NCBI GenBank assembly: GCA_012861695.1
Contig: JAAOOA010000006.1
Location: 16,833,879-16,897,878 of the forward strand
DNA length: 64,000 nucleotides
Direction: 5' to 3'
Source: Trematomus loennbergii
Taxonomy: Eukaryota > Chordata > Actinopteri > Perciformes > Nototheniidae
In this document: piece by piece, positions 32,048-46,200 of the stretch
Numbering within the stretch: the stretch's first letter is position 1
Layout: each line of letters begins with the position of its first letter
Made by a program: the position numbers and the translations under genes
Notes under the pieces: generated by a model
The model's database searches: none
Told to the model about the DNA's origin: nothing
The model's input: the letters and a program-made list of their open reading frames with translations, nothing else

Positions 32048-32760
32048 AGTGACTGAAGACTGATGTCTGGTACATTCCTGCTCACGATCTCAGTTAACAA
32101 TTGGAGCAATATTAGTTACAATAGTTATTTCTTTAACGTTTCATTAACATTCCAAATTGGCTCTTCCAGCGTTCATTGTCTTGTGTTATTGTAACTATCT
32201 GCTCTGTGAACCAGCCCGAGTTAAACTTTTCTGCTATTTTGTCCTCTGTTCTGCAAGAGGAGCACACTCCACTATGAAACCTAAATGTCATTGCTAAGTG
32301 AGGAGTAAAAGGCAAACCTACTTTTATATGTCATTAACTGGTCGAGTTGGCCTATTAGCCTTTTTGGCTTTCACAGAGACTGCTTTGTTCTTATCTAATT
32401 ACATGTTTACTCAAGGTGGCAGAAATGTAAGAAGCTGGTTTCTTTTGATCCCCACTGAACTATACTTGCATTGTCAGTAGTGGAGAGGCCGTTGGAACAC
32501 CAAACACTAGGAATGTTCTGTAATAGCCTAATGTTTAACTAAATTCGGGAGTCTTTAATGTTGGGATTGATGGATAAGAACAAAATGTGCTTCTTTGATA
32601 TTCTACCTTAACATACTATATTACTTTTTTGTATTATCAACCACACTTGTGGTATCACTGTTTTCAAGATGCTACAGTTATGTTACATCTATGAGCTGTT
32701 TTTCTTTCTAGGTATAAAGCTATAGCAAATAAAGTGTGACATCGTAAAATTATTCATCCC
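32048..32760 (+). other. kctd12 3' untranslated region
   Basis: Non-coding sequence after TGA at 32045-32047, with AATAAA at 32728-32733 as the probable poly(A) signal. Confidence 0.6.
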
Positions 32761-32921
32761 CTTGAATTCACTGTGTATTTGATTTGTCTGAATACATTTT
32801 TTTTTTCTTCTTATCAGGTCACCAATTTTGTTGGTGGTTTCACTATGAAAAGCATTTTAGAAGTTGATGAGATTAGAAAATTGTATTTGGACATTGTGAT
32901 CATGGATTTCCCTCCAACATT

Positions 32922-32985
32922 CATTACATTACATTTTATTTAGCTGATACTTTTATCCAAAGCGATTTACAATAAGTACAAGAAC
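32922..32985. repeat. Teleost interspersed-repeat fragment
   Basis: The string TTTAGCTGATACTTTTATCC followed by AAAGCGATTTACAATAAGT is a decayed match to the abundant teleost motif 'TTTAGCAGACGCTTTTATCCAAAGCGACTTACA'. Family name not recalled with certainty. Confidence 0.55.
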
Positions 32986-33069
32986 CATAAAGATTCAAAG
33001 TCGGAACAACAAAGAAAGTGCAGATATATTCACTTCAAACAAGATCATACCATAGTAAATGCTGGTGAA

Positions 33070-33330
33070 TTAGTTACAAGATATAGACGTTAAGAACCAA
33101 ACCACGGGAAACGATGACGAACTGACAAAGAGCACAAGGGAAAGCAAGACTAAATACACACAAGGGTAATCACAAAACAAGACAGACACAGCTGGGTAGG
33201 AGAAGTGAAACGGGCAGCAGGTGAACACAATAAGACAATCCGGCACAGGAGGGAAACTAAAGACAGGAAGTAAAAGACAAGACACAAGAGGTAATACACA
33301 AATAAATAAACAGACTGTGACACAAATCCA
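33070..33330 (-). mobile_element. Possible retroelement-derived segment
   Basis: On the minus strand this is a pyrimidine-rich stretch with CTTCCTGTC, TGTGTTCACCTG and CCTTGTGTGTATTTAGT strings, which I associate with the untranslated ends of teleost LTR-type elements. No LTR pair, primer site or coding sequence is visible. The minus-strand 115-codon ORF here is compositional. Confidence 0.3.
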
Positions 33331-33419
33331 CCCCAACCTCAGTAGACTATATTGGCACCAAATAGTAATTTCATTTAATTTGTTCTGAATTAAATCAGAT
33401 TGTATTGTTTTTAACATTA

Positions 33420-35440
33420 GATGTCAACAACACATAATGAATTCAGAGGTCACTGAATTAAGAAGAGAGAGAGTTTTAACAGAAGAACACGAAATCCAGG
33501 TATGCTATGACACATTGTCCTGATAATGTGCAACTTGTTGTAACTGTTACAGTAGAGATAGTACATTTGATCAAACTCAGTTTGCTGTCAAGTCATGTGT
33601 TTCCTAGTAAAGACTGAAGTCATGCTACTACAATACACAAATGATGGACCTTTCTCTTTTACATGAAAACTCAATTGTGCTGATTACTGCTTATTACAAA
33701 TTATTTAAACTAAATTTAGGAAGAGTGAACTTGTATTTACCCTCATATAGGTTGAAATGAATATACAACTTTTACAAATTCCTGTCAAATCAGTTTCAGC
33801 TAAATTGCCTCTCCTTATACTTTAGCATGATTTATGTCCAGTCCAAGATAAAAGCCAACAAATTGTAGCCAAAATAAAAACTTGGTAGCCGATCTGGCAG
33901 AGCATAGCAGAGTGTCTCTGTGCGACACAGAAGAGCTCTGTTATCTCCCCCGAGCAGGATGGAAGGAGGAGGAGGGGGAGAGGGGATTTGTCTTTGGCTG
34001 ACAAGTACAGTAATCAAATGTCTGTTCTCTCATGGGTTCCTGGGGCACAAATCCAAATTATCCAAGGATCAAGTCTAATGAAAAAGGACTTTGTGTGGGC
34101 TGTGTAAGGCAGTACTTGAACAAATGTGTAAAAATAAGCCAAGTTCAGAAAGATGAAAAATATGGCCTGTTTTGATTGATTTGTTCCTTACGTAACTCTA
34201 TATGCAAACAAAATCATATAAAAATATACACAGCCACAGCCACTGAAATTCGCACATACACACACTCCCACACACTTCTGCCACCAATGAGCTTTTGTAA
34301 GAGCTTCAAAGATAGACATGTCAACACAAGAGACCTCATATCTGCTGTCAGCTGTAGCTGCCATCTGGACAGGAAAAAGGAAGGATCGACCGCAACTCTT
34401 CCTCTAGTGCGATCTCCAGAAACAGGTCACAATACTGCTCCGCTGTCTTCGACAAAAACACAGCAACTGGGGCTCATAAAGTCAGACACATTGGTCTTAA
34501 CTGTATGTCTTACTTTGAATGATTTAGGAGAAAACAATAATGGATGAATGCTTTAAATTGCTGAGTGGCAATGACACCCTATGAAATGTTATGATTAAAT
34601 TATCAGAGTAGGGTAGCAAAGAATCCAACAATTTCCAGAACGAAGGTCCAAGGGAAGTTTAACTCAGTTACAATGTATAATCAGAATCTGGATCAGAATC
34701 AGAATCAAAGCTTTTAAGTATGTATTTGTACTGAACGCATAAGAAAGGAATACTAGGTTGCAGCTTTTGGTCAAAAGAATCCTCATTTATTGAATTGTAA
34801 TGGTGCACTGCATTGATCAGCTCACTATTCCATTACATGACATTATTTTCCATCACCCCACTAAAAGTATTTCAGTAAAATGACAACCCTCTGTATGCAC
34901 AGTATAATCCTCCCATCACATGTGCAGCCATCACTACTGCAATGTCTGAGCCAAATGACTACCTACCTTCATGTACATTTTGATTATATAACTAGAGTGA
35001 ATATGTCAATGTTTCTCAATATTGTAGTGAACCAGCACCCTTAAGGCAATGCATTTCACATGTTTTACTTTATGGTAAAATGTTTACTACATCATATGCA
35101 GAAAACAAATCTTATAGCACAACAGGCCATTTTTTACCTGCATATTACACGGCTTATGCAGCTTGAGTATAACCCATATCAATCAATTGTATCCCTGTTA
35201 TTTTACATTAAATCACATGGACATTTATCAACTTGAATATTCTCAAAGTTTCGCAAAACAGATAAGACACATACAACACTTCCTTAAATGTATTTTTTGT
35301 TAGTTGCTCTAATCACTGACTGTTGTATTATAATACTGACCTTGTGTGTGGTGTGTATTGTGTGTGTGTCCTTGATAAAAACACCCCCGAAACACATTTC
35401 ACTTTATGTATGCTACTTCTTTGCTGTAAACCAAGTGACT
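33420..35440. other. Intergenic region
   Basis: AT-rich. A short CAGAATCAGAATC-containing stretch at 34683-34735 resembles a common teleost repeat. No gene recognised. Confidence 0.4.
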
Positions 35441-38010
<2,570 letters not shown>

Positions 38011-38499
38011 TCAGCCGGGGGAGGGGGAACCATAAAACCCAGGTCTAGCTGCAGACAGACGGATTAAAACTTGTGATCCTCCAGTGTCCATGTTATCCGT
38101 CTCCTGCAAATATTCAACCTCAGTATTCTGAGCATAAAGCTCTGTCTCCCTGTCTGCTCTCTGTAGTTTTGTTGGGTAGAGGCAGGGTGTAAATGTCGCC
38201 AGCCTCCGCTGAGCTGCTTTCAGCTCCCAGCAGCAGACCGGAGATTGGTACAGCTCCCAGTGACAAAGCTGAGCCCTGCACTGTGCCGGTAAACTAAAAG
38301 GTAAAAGGCTGCCCGCATCAATCAGCTGCAGGGAACAGAAAGCAAGAGAGGAAGCATCCTCCTCCCCTGCTGTGGCTGCAGCCAGCTTCCTCTCACAAGA
38401 AGTGCAGCCCAACATCTCCCTCCCTCCAGGGCTGTCTGAAAGGGCAAGATGTGGAGGGAAGTGTGTCTGGGAGATTGCTACTAAGGTCATTTTAATTTG

Positions 38500-39030
38500 A
38501 GCTTTAAGGCCATCTCATGAATAGAAAGTTACTACATTATTGTTGGTTTTGTGCACTGGTTCAACAAAGCAATACCTGCTATTTGAATCCAAATAAATTG
38601 GCTTTTTAAAAACAGAGAATGGAAAAAGGATAGCAATGGCCGTCTGTCCTTCATTTTGGTCCACTTTAACGTCTCAACAACTATTCAATGGATTTCCTCA
38701 ACCTTTGGTAACACAATTAATGTCCCCATCTAAAAAAAATGTCATAACTTTGATGATCTCTTGACCTCCATATACTGTAGGGCCATCATCAGGTCAAAAT
38801 GTGTCCAATATTTGACATTTGATTATGAACCAAACTGATGAGATCACCATTAGCCTTTTTGTTCCGTGCAAATTAATCAGTGTTTGCATGCTAACACCAG
38901 GAGGGTGAACACAGTAATCATTAGATCTGCTAAACATCAGCAGGTTAAGGTCATTGTGAGCATGTTAGCATGCAGAGTTAGCATTAAGGTCAAAGAGCCT
39001 CACAGAGCTGCTAGCAAGGCTGCATCATAA
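38500..39030. repeat. Teleost interspersed repeat, diverged
   Basis: The segment from about 38640 to 39030 contains TTTTGGTCCACTTTAACGTC, CAATGGATTTCCTCAACC, GCATGCTAACA, GAGCATGTTAGCATGC and CTCACAGAGCTGCTAGCAAGG in the order I remember for a very common teleost repeat. It is diverged and I cannot place its exact ends. Confidence 0.55.
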
Positions 39031-41970
39031 TTGGCTAGATATTCAGTCGTTTTCCATTTTAGAATATGTTAATTGCCAGCACCTGCATTTAGCTATGTTT
39101 GTAAGAGTGATTAACTGATATTTAATCAGTTAATCTTCAAAGAAGCGTCAACCTTTGTTTTGCCTTTATGCATGACACATATGAAATTAAGTCATAATAG
39201 TAGTTTAAGTGAGGACTGTAAAAACAGACTCAAGGTGTCCTGCATGTATGTCTGTTGAGTTGGACGTCTTTATGTCACTCAGCCTGTCTGGTAGGGCTCT
39301 GGACAATGTTAGAGCAGAGGACACTGTCCAGATATCCATGGGGCCCAGACACGCACCCTTCCTCTTTACTGTTTCCTGTGTCAGCTGTTTGATTGCGTTT
39401 TAACGTCAAGTTGTGTTACACACTCAACTGTTTCCTGTGTTAAGAGAAATAGGTCTCAATCGTAATTAAATCTCAAAAGGAGCAGTTTTTGTCCGTAGTG
39501 GATCTGAGAGCTTATTGTGTGTAGGTGTGGGTTTACTGTGGGCAGTGTGGGCTCCCACACGAGACACTTGTGGGCAAGCTGTGTTGGCCATGGCACGTCA
39601 TCAACATTTGTACATTTCAGTTGCTCAAAGATAATCTTATTCACTCGGCAAACCTCATAGAATAGGTTTCTTATGTATTGGATAAAAACTAAGAAAAGAA
39701 GCATGTGTTAGCAAAGATAAACATTATTAAAAGATGTCTTCAGAGAATTGACTAGGAGAGAGTCAGTAGACGGGCAACGTTTTGCTCATGAGAAAGCATG
39801 TGGCCATCTGAACAGAAAACCTCCCACAGAACCTTTCCGGGGAGAGTTTTACATGAGAATCAATTGCATACAGCCACACAGGCAGCATAGGGAATATTCT
39901 TTGCCAAAGATTAGGGTCATGCTTTTCCACTTGGCTACTGTGCATCATAAACCAGAAAAACAGCAACAGTAGTTCTTAAGAAATGTTCCAGTGATGATCA
40001 AGACAGATCTCCATCATGTGTCTCATCATGGTAACCTATTCAGATTTACACTCGTCAGTTCAACATTTCAAATCTTACTGGATTTGATTTTTGCAAAAAG
40101 GAAGCTTTAAATCAATCCCGTAAATCTTTTAGCCCTCAAGCTAAATTTGAACTAATGTCTCCTGCCCGTTCAGTTACACTCCACTTTTTTTTCACTGTCC
40201 TGTGATATTTAAATGGGTCAGGCTGGAGTCACAAGAGTCATCTAAAACAGATGGAACATGTCAGCGCTAAAAGAGGCCTCTGTGTGTGCCTTTAGGGAAC
40301 TGATCTCTCCCCTTCAAAAAGACCAGGTCAGAGTTAACCATGAAAAACATTTTCCCTCCATCAGGCCAAACATGCTTGATGACCGATGTTTAACGTCTCA
40401 GTTTGAATGTCTCTGTTGCAAAGAGAACTCCAAGAACCATGTAGTTGCTGCAAAGACAATATAGATAAAAAAATAAAAGATTTTCTGGCTGCTGCCTTTA
40501 ATCACCCACACATTATCTGAATTTAAAGGTGAAATAAAGACAACTGTGACAGGAGAGTGTCAGTGAGATATGTGCGAGCTGTTGCAAATGTGTGATTTCC
40601 ATTGCCAAACAACTTCCTCTTGAGGAAGAAATACTGCTTTATGCTGCTCCAGTACTGATCACTCACATATATGTCACATTACTGCAATGTGCCTTGGTGA
40701 TCTCAAACTCATAACAAACTTCTCAAATATCCACATCTCACTATGACTTTTTGTTTACCACAGTTAAAACACAACCACAGACTCATCCCAAACTAAATGC
40801 TTTAGGTCACTTCTCCATTAAAAGGCCTGAGGACAGACAACGTTCTCTTGCTTAACCAATTTCCTGTAAAAAGGTCAGTTCACCCAAATTACACAAAACA
40901 TCCTGCTTGCAACACAATGGCATAAAAAAGCACAAACAAGTTTGAAAAGGTTTTGGTTTAAGTTAATGGACAATGTATACTCGCTGCAGTGTGAAAGTGT
41001 TTCAAAAATGTTTTACAGATATTCCGAAAGGCAAAAGAGATCCTTTATACTTTAAGAAGTGCACTGTCTCAGCTGTTTATAAATACAGATTCTGGTTTCC
41101 ATTAGTACGTATTGCCAAAAATTGAAAGCAGTTGGACTGTCAAGAAATACAGTAACATACAAGGAACAGATATGTCCTTATCTCTGTTTAACCAAACACA
41201 ACTAACATCTACTAACATCACTAGAGTCGGATATAGAAATAAAGATAAATCTTCTTAAAAGTATATACAGTATGTAATCACAACAAATATTCATGTATTT
41301 GAAGCAAAACATTTATTGAGGATTTGGTGGGTGGCACAGATAACAGAATAAATACCAAGGTTTCTTTTAAACTTACCTGATAAACATGAGAAACTGACTA
41401 AAAGGGTTATTTTTCAGCTCCTAACCCACAAACCTTACTGCATAAAAGCAAACGGGCACACATAATATAGTCAAATTGTGTTTCTAAATTGTGTTTATAC
41501 ATTCATCAAATGAAATGCTAGTGAATTAAAGAAATGAAATGTTGCATTACACAACAGATTAGAAGATGAACAAAAGGTCATACACAAAATCAGAGCAAGC
41601 AGAACATTGTTGACATTTAACGACTAGAGATGAGAGTCATGGCTGCAGGGTACTTTCAGATATTTAAATAATTGTTCATTTACCTCATATAAAAATGTGC
41701 TGCATCCGTGTACTGTAGCTGCTGTTAATTATTGGATTCCCATTACTAGATGCCATCGTTTTAACTAGAAAAATATTTAGTGATAGTGGCAAGTTTCTGT
41801 AGTTAACTGTATAGTTGAAATGTCTTAAATGTTGCCATCATTAAACATCAAAATATTGTAGATTACAGATCTTAAACATTCAAACCATGTGTTACAGTTT
41901 ACATCATTTGGGCATATATAAAGTTCATGTGTAAGCACATTATGAGATTCACATTCTTTTTTACTATGAG
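39031..41970. other. Intergenic region downstream of lmo7
   Basis: AT-rich; no gene recognised. The lmo7 transcript, which runs leftward, may end within the right part of this stretch or just beyond it. Confidence 0.45.
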
Positions 41971-41978
41971 ACCAATGA

Positions 41979-41994
41979 TGCCACCCTCTGGTAG
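41979..41994 (-). promoter_or_regulatory. CTCF-like site beyond the 3' end of lmo7
   Basis: On the minus strand this reads CTACCAGAGGGTGGCA, close to the CTCF core. It lies about 630 bp past the lmo7 stop codon and points opposite to the + strand matches at 5351, 12548 and 28901. Confidence 0.4.
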
Positions 41995-42027
41995 AGAAAG
42001 GAATAACAAATACCGTAATATTTAGTG

Positions 42028-42624
42028 CACTTTATTTACAAAGACATATCAGTTACATTCCCATTTTTACTTGAGAAATACATATTGTATAAACAACTTA
42101 TTTATCCCAAAGTGCACTTGGTGAGTTTACAATAGAACAGAAAGGGCTTCAGTAAGCTACAAGTTAAAATGTGCCTCAGTACAAAGGTTATATTACCAAG
42201 GAAGATCTGTTATCTTTAATGCACTATTGGACAAATATATCACACAAGGATGACGAAAAGCAACACCAACGATAAAATAAAGGCCTAAATCAAACTTATA
42301 ATTCCCATTATTACTTTATTTCATATATTAAATCTACATAATCTTGGAAACAACTTCGCAAATTAACAGGTCATGTGCACTAAGTACATTATTAAACCAC
42401 ATGTGATTAAAAACAGCCATAAGAGTCTACTTTACATGTGGATCCACAGGCTGTCATGATTTTGTATCACAGGATAGAGTTACAGTTTTACCGGTCATTA
42501 ATGTGGGAGAAGCATCATGTCTCAGCTGTGTGGACGATGATTCCTCTGTGTTTTACAGTTTTATGAAACAGAAGTTCCCAGCGATTGTGACGCTTAATCT
42601 GTGATCTGGAGTATGCTGTCTTGG
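42028..42624 (-). other. lmo7 3' untranslated region
   Basis: Sequence after the stop codon at 42625-42627. A minus-strand AATAAA (TTTATT at 42031-42036 on the + strand) is a candidate poly(A) signal. Confidence 0.4.
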
Positions 42625-43216
42625 TCACATGGAGGGGGGACCAGCAGCTAAAATGTTAATATGCATTATTAATAACAGTTAATTAAATGTACGTTTCCTG
42701 GTGAGTTATTAAGCACAGTCAAAGAACATTTGGTTGAAGTGGGTGATTACTGCTATGAAATTGGCAATAAAAAAACGATTTTATGGAGGAAGAAAGAACA
42801 AAGCTGTTGTGGGAAAGCTAGTGACATGAGGTACAGAAACTGTGAGGTGCGATAAGTTTCAGAGAGAATCAGACTTATTGTTTAAGAAAAGCCAAATACT
42901 CACACTTGAGTTGGAAATAGCACGGCTCACAGTGGGCTTCCTGTTTCGGATTCGAACCTGGACTCCAGTCTCACTTCCTCCGAGATGTCGGTGGCAGCCC
43001 ACACACTGGGAAAAGAAGAAAGTGGTGAGAAGACAAACCTAAAAAAGGACTACCTAAAGTTCATCAGTCGGAGCTGTGATGTGGGCTTTCTGTGACCAAA
43101 TCATTTCACCAGATTATCTGCCACCAAAGCATGGAAACTTTTGTTCTGCATTAAACACACAAACATTATATATATTGTGTGTTTAATGCAGAACAAAAGT
43201 TTATACTATATATATA

Positions 43217-43270
<54 letters not shown>

Positions 43271-46200
43271 TATATATACATATTCTAAGTGCTGTGTGTG
43301 TCTGTAACTTATATGGAGCAGAGTTTTAAAAAAGAAAAGGAATACACTTTAACGTCTACATGCTAATGGTTATACAGGCTGTCTACATATGCGAGTTCTC
43401 TGCAGGTGAGATTTCACAATAAGCATCTAAAAGCAAAGCGGGACAGCGGGCTGAACTCTTCAAATAAACCAATCACATGAAGAAAACTAGAGACAGAGAG
43501 AGAAATAGCACACAGGACTACAACACCAGACATGACCCGAGGCCAGATACCTTATGAAGACGAAGAAGAAAAAAGAAAACTAGGCAGCAAAGATAGAAGC
43601 GTTGAAATGCTTCTGCTAGCAGGCGCTTAAGGGTTATTTTGTTGTAACTACAGTTATGAGATACTCCTGTTGACCTCGCCAAAGGTGCGGTCACATTAGT
43701 CTTCAGTCCAATTACATTTTACTACAATAAGCACAGAAAAAAGGTGTCATGTCACATATCTGACGCGAGTAAAACAGTGTAGAATAATTTTTGAATTATG
43801 TAGGTCTTAGTATAGTTTCCATCCAAATGTAGCGTACATTTCAAGAATACATTTTAGGTTGCTCGTGACTTGTATTAATTAATTGAAAGATGAATGAGAG
43901 TAACTAAGATCCCCATGTGGAAAATGGGATGAAATAATCGCTCATTTGTATAATTTATTATCCTGAATGTCCATATGTAATTTTTCTATTTATTTTATTT
44001 CTAAATCATCACAACTGTATTTGACTTTTCTCTGTAAAGCATTTTGCTATGGACGTGCCATTTCAAAACAAGCTCTATAAATACATCTTGATTGACTTGT
44101 TTATTTTCATCATGTTCATATTTAGTTTTCAACAGCTGCCACTTTATCTCTTAATAAATTATTTTTAATATTCTGTGATATTTGAAGTTTTTAAGATTTC
44201 TTGCTTTTTCACTCATGCACATTTTCATTTTGTGCATTCAAATACCAAACAGTTGGAAGGAGATCATAAGGCTTTAAGTCTGGCAGTATAATATTGTGAA
44301 TTGGGACTGGAGCTACTGTAACCGCACCATGACCCGGTCATGACCCCTCACCTTGAAACAGGCGAGGTGGAAGCAGAGACTAAGGGTCTCTATGACAATG
44401 GCTGCCCCACTACCCAGGACACGCTCACACACACAGCAAGTCCTCCTGCCACTGACCATCCTGGGGCAGCACATGTTACAGTGTGAGGCAAAAAAGAATA
44501 ACACAATGCAACAGAAGAGACATACTCTTTACGTCTATGAACTAAATACCTGGGGTGATGGGAGGAATCAAATGTACTTTTCTGGGATAGTATTGATCCA
44601 GTGCTGTAGCGAGAGGAGGAGTTCCTGCTGGGGACACAGTAGCCTGCAGCCGCTGACTGTGGACGAGGGTAACTAAAGGTAGCGACCGAGGGGTGGGACT
44701 GACGGAGAGTATCCAGGTCGTCCAGAGACTCATACCTGCAGAGAAGATGTCACATGTCAGAAATAAGAGGGAACATGAAATAACAGGGGGGAAAGGCCAT
44801 TACCAAGTTTTGTGAAACAAAAAAGGGAAAGTAGAGTCCCACTAGGTCCAACTACACTCACCTCTTCATGGGAACCCCAACATAGATAGGCTCTTTGTAA
44901 AAGCTGCTGGTGCGCTGCCGAATCCAACTGTTGTCAGTCAGAAGAAGAGTCCTTTTCTTCATCTCCTGCAAAATCAGCTGCCTTTCTTTCTCAGCGTTAG
45001 ACGCATACTGTCCTTTTCTTTTCCTCTCATCACCTGGACCTATCAAAGTTTGAGGGTTTAGCCCAGTACAACACATGAACCGAGGGGAATATTACAATAG
45101 AAGGTATACTGACCTCTTGTCTGTTTGTAGGTGCTAGCTAATGCCGGGGTAGAGAAGGATTTTGCCCTATGGGAATGAAAAAACGTATCACACAGATATT
45201 ACTACCCTGTAAATATTTGTTTTACTTTGGAAAAAAGGGCTTGCACCAATTTGGTTGCATGCAGATGTTTGCTTAAAAGGTGGGTTGCTTTTTTACAAGA
45301 GGGAAAGTTAGTTGTTAATAATGCCCACCTATAATACACAAAAATAGCCAATCATCTTGGGTTTTATGAATTATTTTAGAACAAAACAATCATGCTATGC
45401 TTGCAGACATAATACAATAGGATATTTTATGCAAAAGCTTTACATTGAGAACTATAAGGTAACAAGTGCAAAGTCATTTTGAGCCAGTCTTGTTCTGACC
45501 TGTGTGCAGGGGACAGCTTAACAAAGCTACAGGAGTCCTCAGGCCTGAGGTGAAGCATGGAAAGACCCAGCAGAAGCAGGAGGAAGCACAACAGGTCAGC
45601 AAAGTAGAAAAGATCATGACAAGACAGAAAAAAGCGCATGTTATTTATGCAAGTATTAATTAAATTCCTCAAACATTTCATGCAATAGTAAGCATTGTGA
45701 TTCTACATGTATATAATACTGTTACACCCAGCAAGGATGGATAAGAGCTAACACCGTTGTTGAAGAGGGGAGAAAAAGCTGATTTACCAGGCTGGCCCAG
45801 ATATCTTGTCATGCTGCTCTCCTTGTGCATTACTTTGAGGTGTGGTCCCTTCATCTTTCAGCTCATCTCGGTCAGAGCTCTTCTCTGCTTGTATGTTTTT
45901 GTTTGTAAATCCATTCACATGGAGTTGGGTGCTGGCAGTGCTCTCACCACCATTGGTCCTTTCAAACGTTTTTGCTGTTAATGCATGAATAAAGAGACAA
46001 GAAAATTATTTCCATTCGATAGAAAAACCACTGCAAATTTACAGGGACTCTCAACTGAATCAGAGTGTTTCCCACAACAATTTGAAAAAACAGCGAAAGC
46101 AAGAAACTGTGCATCTTATTAGCAGTGAAGGTGAGATTTAGCACCGTAACTACAGACGTGTCACATCTGCAGATATAAAATACTTATATGAGTCGTACAT

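Larger units (their letters stand above)
43006..44351. other. lmo7 intron within the LIM domain
   Basis: Holds the hairpin and AT array. At 44032-44098, CTGTAAAGCATTTTG...CTCTATAAATAC resembles the 3' tail of an L2-like or SINE repeat (confidence about 0.45). No other exon is seen. Confidence 0.5.
42625..44460 (-). other. lmo7: lmo7 LIM domain and C-terminus exons
   Basis: Exon 44460-44352 encodes [19 protein letters not shown] and [13 protein letters not shown], the first zinc site. Exon 43005-42904 starts [10 protein letters not shown]...VQVRIRN and should give CEPCYFQLK for the second site. The last exon encodes SAGPPSM then TGA at 42627-42625, like human SGRPTAM. Exon 43005-42904 is 102 nt but 103 are needed. 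As written the frame shifts after RNRKP and loses the last zinc ligands. Confidence 0.88.

Noticed and set aside
33070..33417. 115-codon minus-strand ORF
   Set aside because: It is a Leu/Val/Phe/Cys-rich reading of a pyrimidine-rich repeat-like stretch, with no plausible gene context.
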